Positions 1 through 5,305 of a stretch of DNA of 5,604 nucleotides are shown here, in pieces. The notes below the pieces were generated by a model. That model was not told the origin of the DNA and ran no database searches. It was given only the letters and a program-made list of their open reading frames with translations. Every line of letters begins with the position of its first letter. The first letter of the stretch is position 1. The position numbers were made by a program, and so were the translations under genes. The DNA is from an uncultured Gammaproteobacteria bacterium (lineage in GTDB: Bacteria > Pseudomonadota > Gammaproteobacteria > SZUA-140), in assembly GCA_945788675.1 (NCBI GenBank), contig CALZMY010000083.1:1-5604 (forward strand), written 5' to 3'.

Positions 1-68
1 ATCCGGAGTCAATCCTCACCGAGTGCGGCCATGAGATGCTGAAGAATTTTTTAGAGATGTCTGTATAG
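1..68 (+). CDS. trpG: Anthranilate synthase component II (glutamine amidotransferase), C-terminal end only
   Basis: The gene is cut by the window start. Reading from base 3 gives PESILTECGHEMLKNFLEMSV and a TAG stop at 66-68; bases 1-2 would be the last two bases of a His codon (CAT). This matches the C-terminus of class I glutamine amidotransferases of the TrpG/PabA type, where an HPES motif supplies the His and Glu of the Cys-His-Glu triad. The Glu is at 6-8. In the family the subunit releases ammonia from glutamine for TrpE to make anthranilate from chorismate. trpD follows on the same strand after a 168-base gap and supports trpG over pabA, although one protein can serve both pathways. 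Only 21 full codons are visible, so the call rests on this tail and the context. Confidence 0.88.
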   Translation, partial: PESILTECGHEMLKNFLEMSV

Positions 69-97
69 CGAACAGTTGCCAGGTAGCAGAAGAAAAC

Positions 98-180
98 GTA
101 GCCCGGGTTGAGCTTCAGGCGAAACCCGGGAGAACAGTGCCACCATCCCCGGGTTTCGCCTGAAGCTCAACCCGGGCTAC
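98..180. repeat. Perfect 33-bp inverted repeat, paired REP element (REPIN/BIME-like)
   Basis: The arms at 98-130 and 148-180 are exact reverse complements over 33 bp, separated by 17 bases (131-147). Each arm is itself a REP-like unit: a GTAG head (98-101 on plus, 180-177 on minus), then CCCGGGTT, a 13-base middle, and AACCCGGG, so each arm can also fold alone. A GTAG/GTGG head followed by a palindrome is the known layout of REP sequences mobilised by RAYT (TnpA-REP) transposases, and two inverted units form a REPIN. The pair fills most of the trpG-trpD gap, so a trpGDC transcript would carry a very stable hairpin. No T-run follows either arm, which argues against an intrinsic terminator. No RAYT gene is in the window. 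Confidence 0.85.
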
Positions 181-236
181 ATAGGCCGGCTTATAACAGC
201 TTGGCCATAAAGAGATAGATAACGGGAGGGGTGATG

Positions 237-1253
237 ATGGATATGCAGGCAGCGATTCGTGCGGCGACTGAGAAGCGCGACCTCTCGGTCGATGAGATGA
301 GTGACGTGATGCGTACCATCATGACCGGTGAGGCGACGCAGGCGCAGATCGGTGGTTTTCTGATCGGGCTGCGGATGAAGGGCGAGACGGTTGACGAGAT
401 CACCGCGGCAGCGAAGATCATGCGAGAACTGGCGACGCCGGTAGCGGTTTCGGGTGCGCATCTGGTCGACACCTGTGGCACCGGCGGTGATGGCGCCAGC
501 ACCTTCAACATCTCGACCGCGAGTGCCTTTGTGGTGGCGGCCGCCGGGGGGCAGGTGGCAAAACACGGTAATCGTTCGATCTCCAGTAAATCCGGCAGTG
601 CCGATGTGCTGGAGGCGGCCGGGGTGCGACTCGACCTAACGGCCGAGCAAGTGACTCAGTGCGTTGATGAGGTGGGTGTCGGTTTCATGTTTGCGCCTCA
701 ACATCATAGTGCGATGAAACATGCGATCGGCCCGCGCAAAGAGATGGGGGTGCGTACGATATTCAACCTGCTCGGCCCGTTGACCAATCCGGCCGGTGCG
801 CCGCATCAGGTGATCGGTGTCTTCAGCCCGCAGTGGGTAGCACCGCTGGCAGAGGTGCTTGGCAAGCTTGGTAGTCAACATGTGATGATCGTTCACGCCG
901 ATGACGGCATGGATGAGATCAGCATCGGTTCGGCTACGCAGGTGGCAGAACTAAAGGATGGCAAGGTGAGCAGCTATCAAGTTTCCCCGGAAGACTTTGG
1001 CATGACTACAGCGGACTGTGCAGCGCTTGCGGTGAATGATGCCAATGAGAGCCTGCAGGTGATCCGTTCAGTGCTAAATGGGGATAAAGGGGCGGCGCAC
1101 GATATCGTGGCACTCAATGCCGGTGCGGCGATCTATGTTGCAGGGCTCGCCGACTCGCTTGCGGCGGGGATTAAAAAGGCGCAGGCGGTGATGGATGATG
1201 GCAGTGCCAATGCGAAGCTTGATCAGCTCATCAGTTTTACTCAGTCGTTATAG
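237..1253 (+). CDS. trpD: Anthranilate phosphoribosyltransferase
   Basis: The enzyme transfers the phosphoribosyl group of PRPP to anthranilate, the second committed step of tryptophan synthesis, in the cytoplasm. The 338-residue product has the usual TrpD length and spans both the small helical N-terminal domain and the nucleoside phosphorylase-like domain. Visible motifs are the PRPP-binding GTGGD loop (81-85), KHGN (109-112), SGSADVLE (119-126), RTIFNLLGPLTNP (173-185) and the metal-binding DDGMDE segment (222-227). Possible starts are GTG 231, ATG 234, ATG 237 and ATG 243. ATG 237 is chosen because GGAGG at 225-229 lies 7 bases upstream; GTG 231 is too close to it and ATG 243 is 13 bases away. 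It lies downstream of trpG and 19 bp before trpC, probably in one operon. No independent promoter is clear in the 69-230 gap. Confidence 0.96.
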   Translation: MDMQAAIRAATEKRDLSVDEMSDVMRTIMTGEATQAQIGGFLIGLRMKGETVDEITAAAKIMRELATPVAVSGAHLVDTCGTGGDGASTFNISTASAFVVAAAGGQVAKHGNRSISSKSGSADVLEAAGVRLDLTAEQVTQCVDEVGVGFMFAPQHHSAMKHAIGPRKEMGVRTIFNLLGPLTNPAGAPHQVIGVFSPQWVAPLAEVLGKLGSQHVMIVHADDGMDEISIGSATQVAELKDGKVSSYQVSPEDFGMTTADCAALAVNDANESLQVIRSVLNGDKGAAHDIVALNAGAAIYVAGLADSLAAGIKKAQAVMDDGSANAKLDQLISFTQSL

Positions 1254-1272
1254 AAACAAGGCGTTACCAAAG

Positions 1273-2067
1273 ATGTCACAGGCCGATATTCTGAAAAAAA
1301 TCCTGGCGCGCAAGCGCGAGGAGATCTCCGAGCGTAGTGCGAAGGTTTCAGTCGAGGCACTTAAACAACAGATAGAAACGGCTTCGCCACTACGTGATTT
1401 TGTCGGCGCGATGCGGGCAAAACTCGCGGTCGGGAAATCGGCCGTGATCGCCGAGATCAAAAAGGCATCACCAAGCAAAGGTGTGTTGCGCGAGGATTTT
1501 CGACCCGCCGAGATCGCAGCCTCGTATGAAAAGGGCGGTGCGACCTGTTTATCGGTATTGACCGATCGTGATTTTTTTCAGGGCAGTGAGGAGTACCTGC
1601 AGCAGGCGCGCGCGGCGTGCAGCCTGCCGGTGATCCGTAAAGATTTTATTATCGATCCTTATCAGGTCTATGAGGCGCGTGCGATTGGCGCCGACTGTAT
1701 CCTGTTGATCGTCGCGGCGCTTGATGACGCGCAGCTGGTCGAGCTGGCCAACCTGGCCGAGCAACTTGGCATGGCGGTACTGGTCGAAGTGCATGATGTC
1801 GAAGAGTTAGCGCGTGCCAAGGTTTTGAAGACACCGCTGTTTGGTGTCAACAACCGCAACCTCAAGACCTTCGAGGTCTCGCTGAAAAACACGCTTGACC
1901 TGTTGGCAGCGATGCCTGACGGGTGTATCGTGATTACAGAGAGCGGCATCCATGCGCGACAGGATGTCGAATTGATGCGGGATAATCACGTCAATAGCTT
2001 TCTGGTGGGTGAAGCGTTTATGCGCTGTGAAGATCCGGGAGGGCGTCTGGCCGAACTTTTTGTGTAG
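1273..2067 (+). CDS. trpC: Indole-3-glycerol-phosphate synthase
   Basis: The enzyme closes the ring of 1-(2-carboxyphenylamino)-1-deoxyribulose 5-phosphate to indole-3-glycerol phosphate, with loss of CO2 and water. The 264-residue product is a single (beta/alpha)8 barrel, with no fused TrpF domain of the E. coli kind. Active-site segments appear in the family order: AEIKKASPSKG (E61, K63), RKDFI (K123), LVEVHD (E172), GVNNRN (N193) and TESGI (E223, S224), then the phosphate-binding FLVGEAFMR near the end; the residue assignments are by analogy with the Sulfolobus enzyme. ATG 1273 is chosen because the protein then begins MSQADILKKILARK, as in homologues. In-frame starts back to 1195 would overlap trpD. 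The Shine-Dalgarno is weak (AAGG, 1258-1261), so coupling to trpD termination 19 bp upstream is plausible. No terminator hairpin is seen after the stop. Confidence 0.96.
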   Translation: MSQADILKKILARKREEISERSAKVSVEALKQQIETASPLRDFVGAMRAKLAVGKSAVIAEIKKASPSKGVLREDFRPAEIAASYEKGGATCLSVLTDRDFFQGSEEYLQQARAACSLPVIRKDFIIDPYQVYEARAIGADCILLIVAALDDAQLVELANLAEQLGMAVLVEVHDVEELARAKVLKTPLFGVNNRNLKTFEVSLKNTLDLLAAMPDGCIVITESGIHARQDVELMRDNHVNSFLVGEAFMRCEDPGGRLAELFV

Positions 2068-2200
2068 ATGTTTTTTTGTCATTAAAGCTGATGAATATCC
2101 CGTCGATAAGTGAAAGATATATAAGGTAACAGGGAGTTAAGTCTTTTTATATTGGGATAGCTGCTCTGTTTTTCTTTGGCTAATAAAAAAGGAAGGCGTG

Positions 2201-3496
2201 ATGTCCAGGAAAATCCTACAGGCCACGGTATGTGGCATCTTGTTTACCGCAGTGGGTTCAGTCGCTGCAGCCCCTTTTAGCTCTTTTGATCCTCGTTCGT
2301 TTGGTATGGGCGGTACCGGGGTTGCCTCCGGCACCAGTGCTAATGCCGGTTTTTTCAATCCTTCGCTGCTGGCGACTGCCCACGAAGAGGAAGACTTCAG
2401 TCTTGAATTCCCGATTTTTGGCGTACGTGTCGCTGACCCGGATGAATTCATTGATGTGGTTGATGAGTTTGATAGTAATAACTATATTGGCGCGATGGAC
2501 TCCGCTTTGGCTGATTTGAATAATGCCACCACCGCTGGCGAATTCAATCTAGCAAAAAGTGCGTACATTTCAGCGGCTGATAACCTGGTGGCAGGGCTAA
2601 ATAAGCTCAATAATAAGGGGCTTATTGCCGAGCTTGAGGCGGGTTTGATGATCGCTATTCCAAGCAAAAAATATGGTGCATCAGTGTATCTGAGAGGGTG
2701 GGTAGTGGGTGGTACTCAGACGGATGTGTCTCAGGGAGATATAACGCTTATTAATGATATTTCTAACAGATTGGCGAATAATACGCTCACGTTAGCCAGC
2801 CCAGATGAAGCAAACCCAGTTTTGCTTTCTGCTATCGATGCTCGTTTTGCTGGTATTAGCGAGGTGGGGATTTCTTTGGCGCGCGAATTTAATATCGGTG
2901 GCAGTAACGTCGCGGTCGGCATCACGCCAAAATACGTTAAGGCTGAGACCTATGATTTCCGGTTTGGTGACGAGACTGATCCGACAACGACCAGCCTTGA
3001 TGACGCAGATATCGACCTGGATAATGGCAAGCTCGATGATTCTGGTTTTGATCTCGATATCGGTGTTGCCAAGGATTATGGTAATGGCTGGAAAACCGGG
3101 ATTGTGATCAAAAACCTGATTGGGCAGGAGTTTAAGACAGTTCGTGGCAATCTATTTGAGATCAAGCCACAGATCAGGGCGGGTGTCTCGCATCAAAAGG
3201 AGTGGTATACGGTTGCGTTTGATCTTGACCTGGTCGAGAACGATCCGATCATTAAGGATGCAATCACCGGTAAAGGGTTTGATAAAGAGACGCAGTATGC
3301 TGGACTCGGTGTTGAGTTTGATGCATGGGATATGATTCAGGTACGCGCTGGCTACCGCCTTAATATGAGTGATAGCGATACCAGTATTGTGACCGCTGGG
3401 CTTGGGTTGTCACCATTCGGCGTACATGTTGATGTGGCTTTGGCTGGGAATGCCGATGAGGTGGGAGTGGCATTTCAGACAGGATTTCGTTTCTAG
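2201..3496 (+). CDS. TraF_2-type outer-membrane beta-barrel protein (often mislabelled conjugal transfer protein TraF)
   Basis: The product is a 431-residue exported protein of unknown role. It starts with a basic MSRK, a hydrophobic stretch (5-23) and a signal peptidase I-like VAA site near 21-23. The mature part opens with DPRSFGMGGTGVASG (30-44) and FFNPSLL (51-57), the hallmark of proteins that databases label TraF after Pfam TraF_2 and that resemble FadL/PorV-like barrels. The rest has alternating short strands and turns and ends in Phe (GFRF), as expected of a BAM-assembled barrel. An Asp-rich loop lies at 268-287. ATG 2201 is preferred over GTG 2198 because the AAGGAAGG site (2189-2196) fits it better. 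No conjugation gene is nearby, so a transfer role is unsupported. Codon use looks more AT-rich than in trpD/trpC. The gene appears to be its own transcription unit, but I see no convincing promoter in 2068-2188. Confidence 0.78.
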   Translation: MSRKILQATVCGILFTAVGSVAAAPFSSFDPRSFGMGGTGVASGTSANAGFFNPSLLATAHEEEDFSLEFPIFGVRVADPDEFIDVVDEFDSNNYIGAMDSALADLNNATTAGEFNLAKSAYISAADNLVAGLNKLNNKGLIAELEAGLMIAIPSKKYGASVYLRGWVVGGTQTDVSQGDITLINDISNRLANNTLTLASPDEANPVLLSAIDARFAGISEVGISLAREFNIGGSNVAVGITPKYVKAETYDFRFGDETDPTTTSLDDADIDLDNGKLDDSGFDLDIGVAKDYGNGWKTGIVIKNLIGQEFKTVRGNLFEIKPQIRAGVSHQKEWYTVAFDLDLVENDPIIKDAITGKGFDKETQYAGLGVEFDAWDMIQVRAGYRLNMSDSDTSIVTAGLGLSPFGVHVDVALAGNADEVGVAFQTGFRF

Positions 3497-3521
3497 CGTT
3501 TATTGCTGATTCCGAAAACAG

Positions 3522-3554
3522 AAACGGCGGGATGATCAATCCCGCCGTTTTTTT
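3522..3554 (+). terminator. Intrinsic terminator, probably bidirectional
   Basis: A 12-bp perfect stem (3522-3533 with 3539-3550, core CGGCGGGAT) closes a 5-base GATCA loop and runs into T bases from 3548 to 3554. It starts 26 bases after the TAG of the barrel-protein gene. Read on the minus strand the same stem is followed by TTTCTGTTTT, an interrupted T-run, and lies about 65 bases beyond the crp stop. It therefore probably ends both convergent transcripts, more strongly on the plus strand. Confidence 0.9.
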
Positions 3555-3565
3555 GTATCTGATGG

Positions 3566-3614
3566 TTAGGGAGCCTCTGAGCTACCGTTCATGAATAAAT
3601 TCGAGGTTCCTTAG
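3566..3614. repeat. Imperfect inverted repeat between the terminator and the crp stop
   Basis: TTAGGGAGCCTC (3566-3577) can pair with GAGGTTCCTTAG (3603-3614) in plus-strand RNA through nine Watson-Crick and three G-U pairs. The 25-base interior contains a small GAAT-AA-ATTC dyad (3593-3602). The segment has no coding signal and lies in the 3' untranslated part of crp. It could be a decayed miniature mobile element or a chance dyad; the sequence alone does not decide. Confidence 0.3.
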
Positions 3615-3616
3615 GT

Positions 3617-4261
3617 TTAGCGCGTGCCGAAGACGACGATGGTCTTGCCCTGCGCGGTGATCAGGTTCTGCTCTTCCATAGTTTTCAGTACTCTCCCGGC
3701 CATTTCGCGGGAGCAGCCGACGATGCGCCCCAGCTCCTGGCGAGTGATCTTGATCTGCATACCGTCGGGGTGGGTAATCGCATCTGGTTCCTTGCAGAGG
3801 TCGAGCAGGGTGCCTGCGATACGCCCGGCGACATCCATGAAGGCGAGTCGTCCTACCATGCCGCTGGTGCGGCGCAGGCGCAATGCCATCTGTGATGACA
3901 GCGCAAACAGGATGTCCGGATATTCGGCGGCGAGGGTGCGGAATTTGCTGTAGTTGATCTCGGCCAGTTCGCATTGAGATTTCGCGCGAACCCATGCGCT
4001 GCGTTTTTTCTGTCCGTCGAAGAGGCCCATTTCACCGAAAAAATCACCTGCGTTGAGGTAGGCGAGTACGATCTCGTTGCCGTCGTCCTCATCTTCGATC
4101 AGCACCGTCACAGAACCCTCAACAATGTAATAGAGCGAGTCCGGTGCGTCGCCCGCGTAGATAATAACGCTCTTGGCGGGATAGCGCCGGCGGTGGCAGT
4201 GTTGCAAAAAACGCTCAATGGTTGTTGAGAGCTTGTCAGATTTTTCTTCGATTATAGCCAT
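3617..4261 (-). CDS. crp: cAMP receptor protein (CRP/Vfr), global transcription regulator
   Basis: The 214-residue protein aligns end to end with E. coli CRP and Pseudomonas Vfr. The N-terminal cyclic-nucleotide domain holds HCHRRRYPAKS (21-31), GDFFGEMGLF (72-81) and KRSAWVRAK (86-94). The residues matching the E. coli cAMP contacts are all kept: E77, R87, S88, T132 and S133. A dimer helix follows, then the hinge and the winged helix-turn-helix. The recognition helix CSREMAGRVLK (183-193) keeps R185, E186 and R190, the residues that contact TGTGA half-sites in CRP. The activating-region loop EPDAITHPDGMQIKITRQE (158-176) and the C-terminus GKTIVVFGTR also match closely. An AGGTG site lies 10 bases before the ATG. 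The gene is divergent from the OsmC-like gene, as in E. coli crp/yhfA. The match to known CRP sites predicts cAMP dependence and TGTGA-N6-TCACA target recognition. Confidence 0.96.
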   Translation of the reverse strand: MAIIEEKSDKLSTTIERFLQHCHRRRYPAKSVIIYAGDAPDSLYYIVEGSVTVLIEDEDDGNEIVLAYLNAGDFFGEMGLFDGQKKRSAWVRAKSQCELAEINYSKFRTLAAEYPDILFALSSQMALRLRRTSGMVGRLAFMDVAGRIAGTLLDLCKEPDAITHPDGMQIKITRQELGRIVGCSREMAGRVLKTMEEQNLITAQGKTIVVFGTR

Positions 4262-4291
4262 ACTCTTGCTTCACCTTTGCTTCAGGTCGGG

Positions 4292-4312
4292 ATTCGGTGA
4301 GGTACACCGAAT
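4292..4312. promoter_or_regulatory. 21-bp palindrome at the predicted crp transcription start
   Basis: ATTCGGTG (4292-4299) and CACCGAAT (4305-4312) are perfect inverted arms around a 5-base AGGTA spacer. The dyad is centred at 4302, directly downstream of the crp -10 element (4314-4319) and over its predicted start near 4307. A protein bound there would block initiation; alternatively the crp mRNA would begin with a small hairpin. The half-sites and spacing do not fit the TGTGA-N6-TCACA CRP site, so the binding factor is unknown. Confidence 0.6.
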
Positions 4313-4313
4313 T

Positions 4314-4343
4314 ATTATAACGCACCAATATTTTGGCTCCCAA
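4314..4343 (-). promoter_or_regulatory. Sigma-70 promoter for crp
   Basis: On the minus strand a consensus -10, TATAAT, lies at 4319-4314, with a -35 TTGGGA (4 of 6 consensus bases) at 4343-4338 and an 18-base spacer. The predicted start is near 4307, giving a leader of roughly 46 bases before the crp ATG at 4261. Confidence 0.65.
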
Positions 4344-4360
4344 GGTGTATCATACATACT
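4333..4360 (+). promoter_or_regulatory. Possible sigma-70 promoter for the OsmC-like gene
   Basis: TTGGCT (4333-4338) and CATACT (4355-4360) are separated by 16 bases, placing a start near 4367, about 29 bases before the ATG at 4396. Both hexamers deviate from consensus. Its -35 meets the crp -35 of the opposite strand inside the dyad TTGG-CTC-CCAA (4333-4343), so the two polymerases would compete. Confidence 0.35.
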
Positions 4361-4395
4361 TATCGGTAGATTGAGTTATTTGAAGAGGGTTGTCG

Positions 4396-4815
4396 ATGAA
4401 GGTTCGTGTGAAATGGGTGCAGGATGTGATGTTTGTGGGGGAGTCTGGCAGTGGCCATGCGGTGGTGATGGATGGGCCGCCGGAGGGGGGTGGCCGTAAC
4501 CTGGGCATTCGCCCGATGGAGATGCTGCTGCTGGGTACCGGCGGTTGTACTTCCTATGATGTGGTGAGCATCTTGAAAAAATCGCGTCAGCCGGTCACCG
4601 ATTGTGTGGCTGAGGTGACGGCGGAGCGTGCTGAGACGGAGCCGAAAGTCTTTACCAGTATTCACATCCACTTTGTCATCAGCGGCAAAGGACTCTCAGA
4701 AAAGAGCGTCGCGCGTGCAGTGTCACTGACGGCCGAGAAATATTGCTCTGCATCGATCATGCTTGCGCAGGTTGCTGATGTCACACATGATTTTGAGATC
4801 GTGGAAGTCGAATAA
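4396..4815 (+). CDS. OsmC/Ohr-fold protein of the YhfA subgroup
   Basis: The 139-residue protein resembles E. coli YhfA over its whole length, including RVKWVQDVMFVGESGSGH (4-21), RPMEMLLLGTGGC (39-51), DVVSIL (55-60) and SAEKYC-like TAEKYCSASIML (112-123). C51 and C117 sit at the two peroxidatic/resolving cysteine positions of the OsmC/Ohr family, which reduces organic hydroperoxides with thiol or lipoyl reductants. The YhfA subgroup itself has no firmly established substrate. ATG 4396 is chosen over an in-frame TTG at 4390 because GAGGG (4385-4389) lies 6 bases upstream, whereas TTG abuts it. It is divergent from crp, an arrangement kept in Enterobacteria and Pseudomonas. The VOC gene follows 35 bp downstream and is probably cotranscribed. 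Confidence 0.9.
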   Translation: MKVRVKWVQDVMFVGESGSGHAVVMDGPPEGGGRNLGIRPMEMLLLGTGGCTSYDVVSILKKSRQPVTDCVAEVTAERAETEPKVFTSIHIHFVISGKGLSEKSVARAVSLTAEKYCSASIMLAQVADVTHDFEIVEVE

Positions 4816-4850
4816 ATATGATCACTCACAGTCTATCGGGGGATATTTGA

Positions 4851-5255
4851 ATGGAAAAGCCAGCCGCGTTAGGTGGCATGCGCCATGTGGCGCTCTATGT
4901 GCGAGATCTTGAGGCGTGCGAGCGTTTTTATACCCAGATTATTGGCATGGCGGTCGAGTGGCGTCCCGATAGCGATAATCTCTTCCTCTGTTCGGGCGCT
5001 GACAATCTTGCGCTGCACCGTGCGCCAGCTGATTTTAATCCGCCTGAAGGCCAGCAACGGCTTGATCATATTGGGTTTATCATAAGAACGCCGGAGGATG
5101 TCGATCACTGGTTCGAGTATATGAATGGCTTTGATGTGGTGATGATGGCGCCGCCGCGTACTCATCGTGACGGCGCGCGTAGTTTTTATTGCCATGATCC
5201 AGATGGCAATACGGTGCAGATGATCTATCATCCGCCTATTTCGGATAAATGCTGA
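4851..5255 (+). CDS. VOC (glyoxalase/bleomycin resistance/dioxygenase) superfamily protein
   Basis: The 134-residue protein has the two beta-alpha-beta-beta-beta modules of the vicinal oxygen chelate fold. The first runs from MRHVALYVRDLEACERFYTQ (10-29) to NLALH (52-56), the second from LDHIGFIIRT (71-80) to DPDGNTVQMIYH (116-127). H12 and H73 fall at the usual first metal positions of the modules. H56 and Q123 lie where glyoxalase I has glutamates, so metal binding may be altered. Substrate and reaction cannot be named; glyoxalase, dioxygenase and thiol-transferase activities all occur in this fold. GGGGGA (4838-4843) lies 7 bases before the ATG. It is cotranscribed at most with the OsmC-like gene upstream, and it occupies the place of speD in the Pseudomonas order. 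C114 and a C-terminal Cys (134) are also present. Confidence 0.85.
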   Translation: MEKPAALGGMRHVALYVRDLEACERFYTQIIGMAVEWRPDSDNLFLCSGADNLALHRAPADFNPPEGQQRLDHIGFIIRTPEDVDHWFEYMNGFDVVMMAPPRTHRDGARSFYCHDPDGNTVQMIYHPPISDKC

Positions 5256-5274
5256 CAAGTTAGACGCACTTGTC
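5254..5274. repeat. Short perfect inverted repeat between the VOC gene and coq7
   Basis: GACAAGT (5254-5260) and ACTTGTC (5268-5274) are perfect 7-base arms around TAGACGC. The dyad overlaps the VOC stop codon (5253-5255) and most of the proposed coq7 -35 (5270-5275). No T-run follows, so termination would be weak; an operator is an alternative. Confidence 0.45.
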
Positions 5275-5298
5275 TCTTATTGCTGATCTCGGTATCTT
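5270..5298 (+). promoter_or_regulatory. Possible coq7 promoter giving a nearly leaderless transcript
   Basis: TTGTCT (5270-5275) and TATCTT (5293-5298) each match 4 of 6 consensus bases and are separated by the ideal 17 bases. The predicted start falls at about 5305-5306, that is at the coq7 ATG. No Shine-Dalgarno is present before that ATG, which fits a leaderless reading. Confidence 0.35.
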
Positions 5299-5305
5299 TA
5301 GCGCC

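Noticed and set aside
98..180. Long hairpin as an intrinsic terminator after trpG, or a trp attenuator
   Set aside because: Neither strand has a T-run after the stem, and there is no Trp-rich leader peptide. The GTAG-headed double-palindrome layout fits a REPIN better.
177..566. Minus-strand open frame opposite trpD, rich in Arg and His
   Set aside because: It is a by-product of trpD codon bias, has no ribosome-binding site and starts inside the inverted repeat.
1195..1272. Upstream extension of trpC to an earlier in-frame start
   Set aside because: It would overlap the trpD end by 59 bases and add 26 residues unlike any TrpC N-terminus; ATG 1273 gives the family start.
2071..2077. Run of seven T after trpC as a terminator
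   Set aside because: No GC-rich stem lies immediately upstream of the T-run.
2201..3496. Conjugation gene or part of a mobile element because of the TraF label
   Set aside because: No relaxase, pilus, integrase or attachment-site signal is in the window, and this family is distinct from the F-plasmid thioredoxin-like TraF.
4292..4312. CRP autoregulatory site
   Set aside because: The half-sites are ATTCGGTG/CACCGAAT with a 5-base spacer, not TGTGA-N6-TCACA, and no other good CRP site was seen in 4262-4395.
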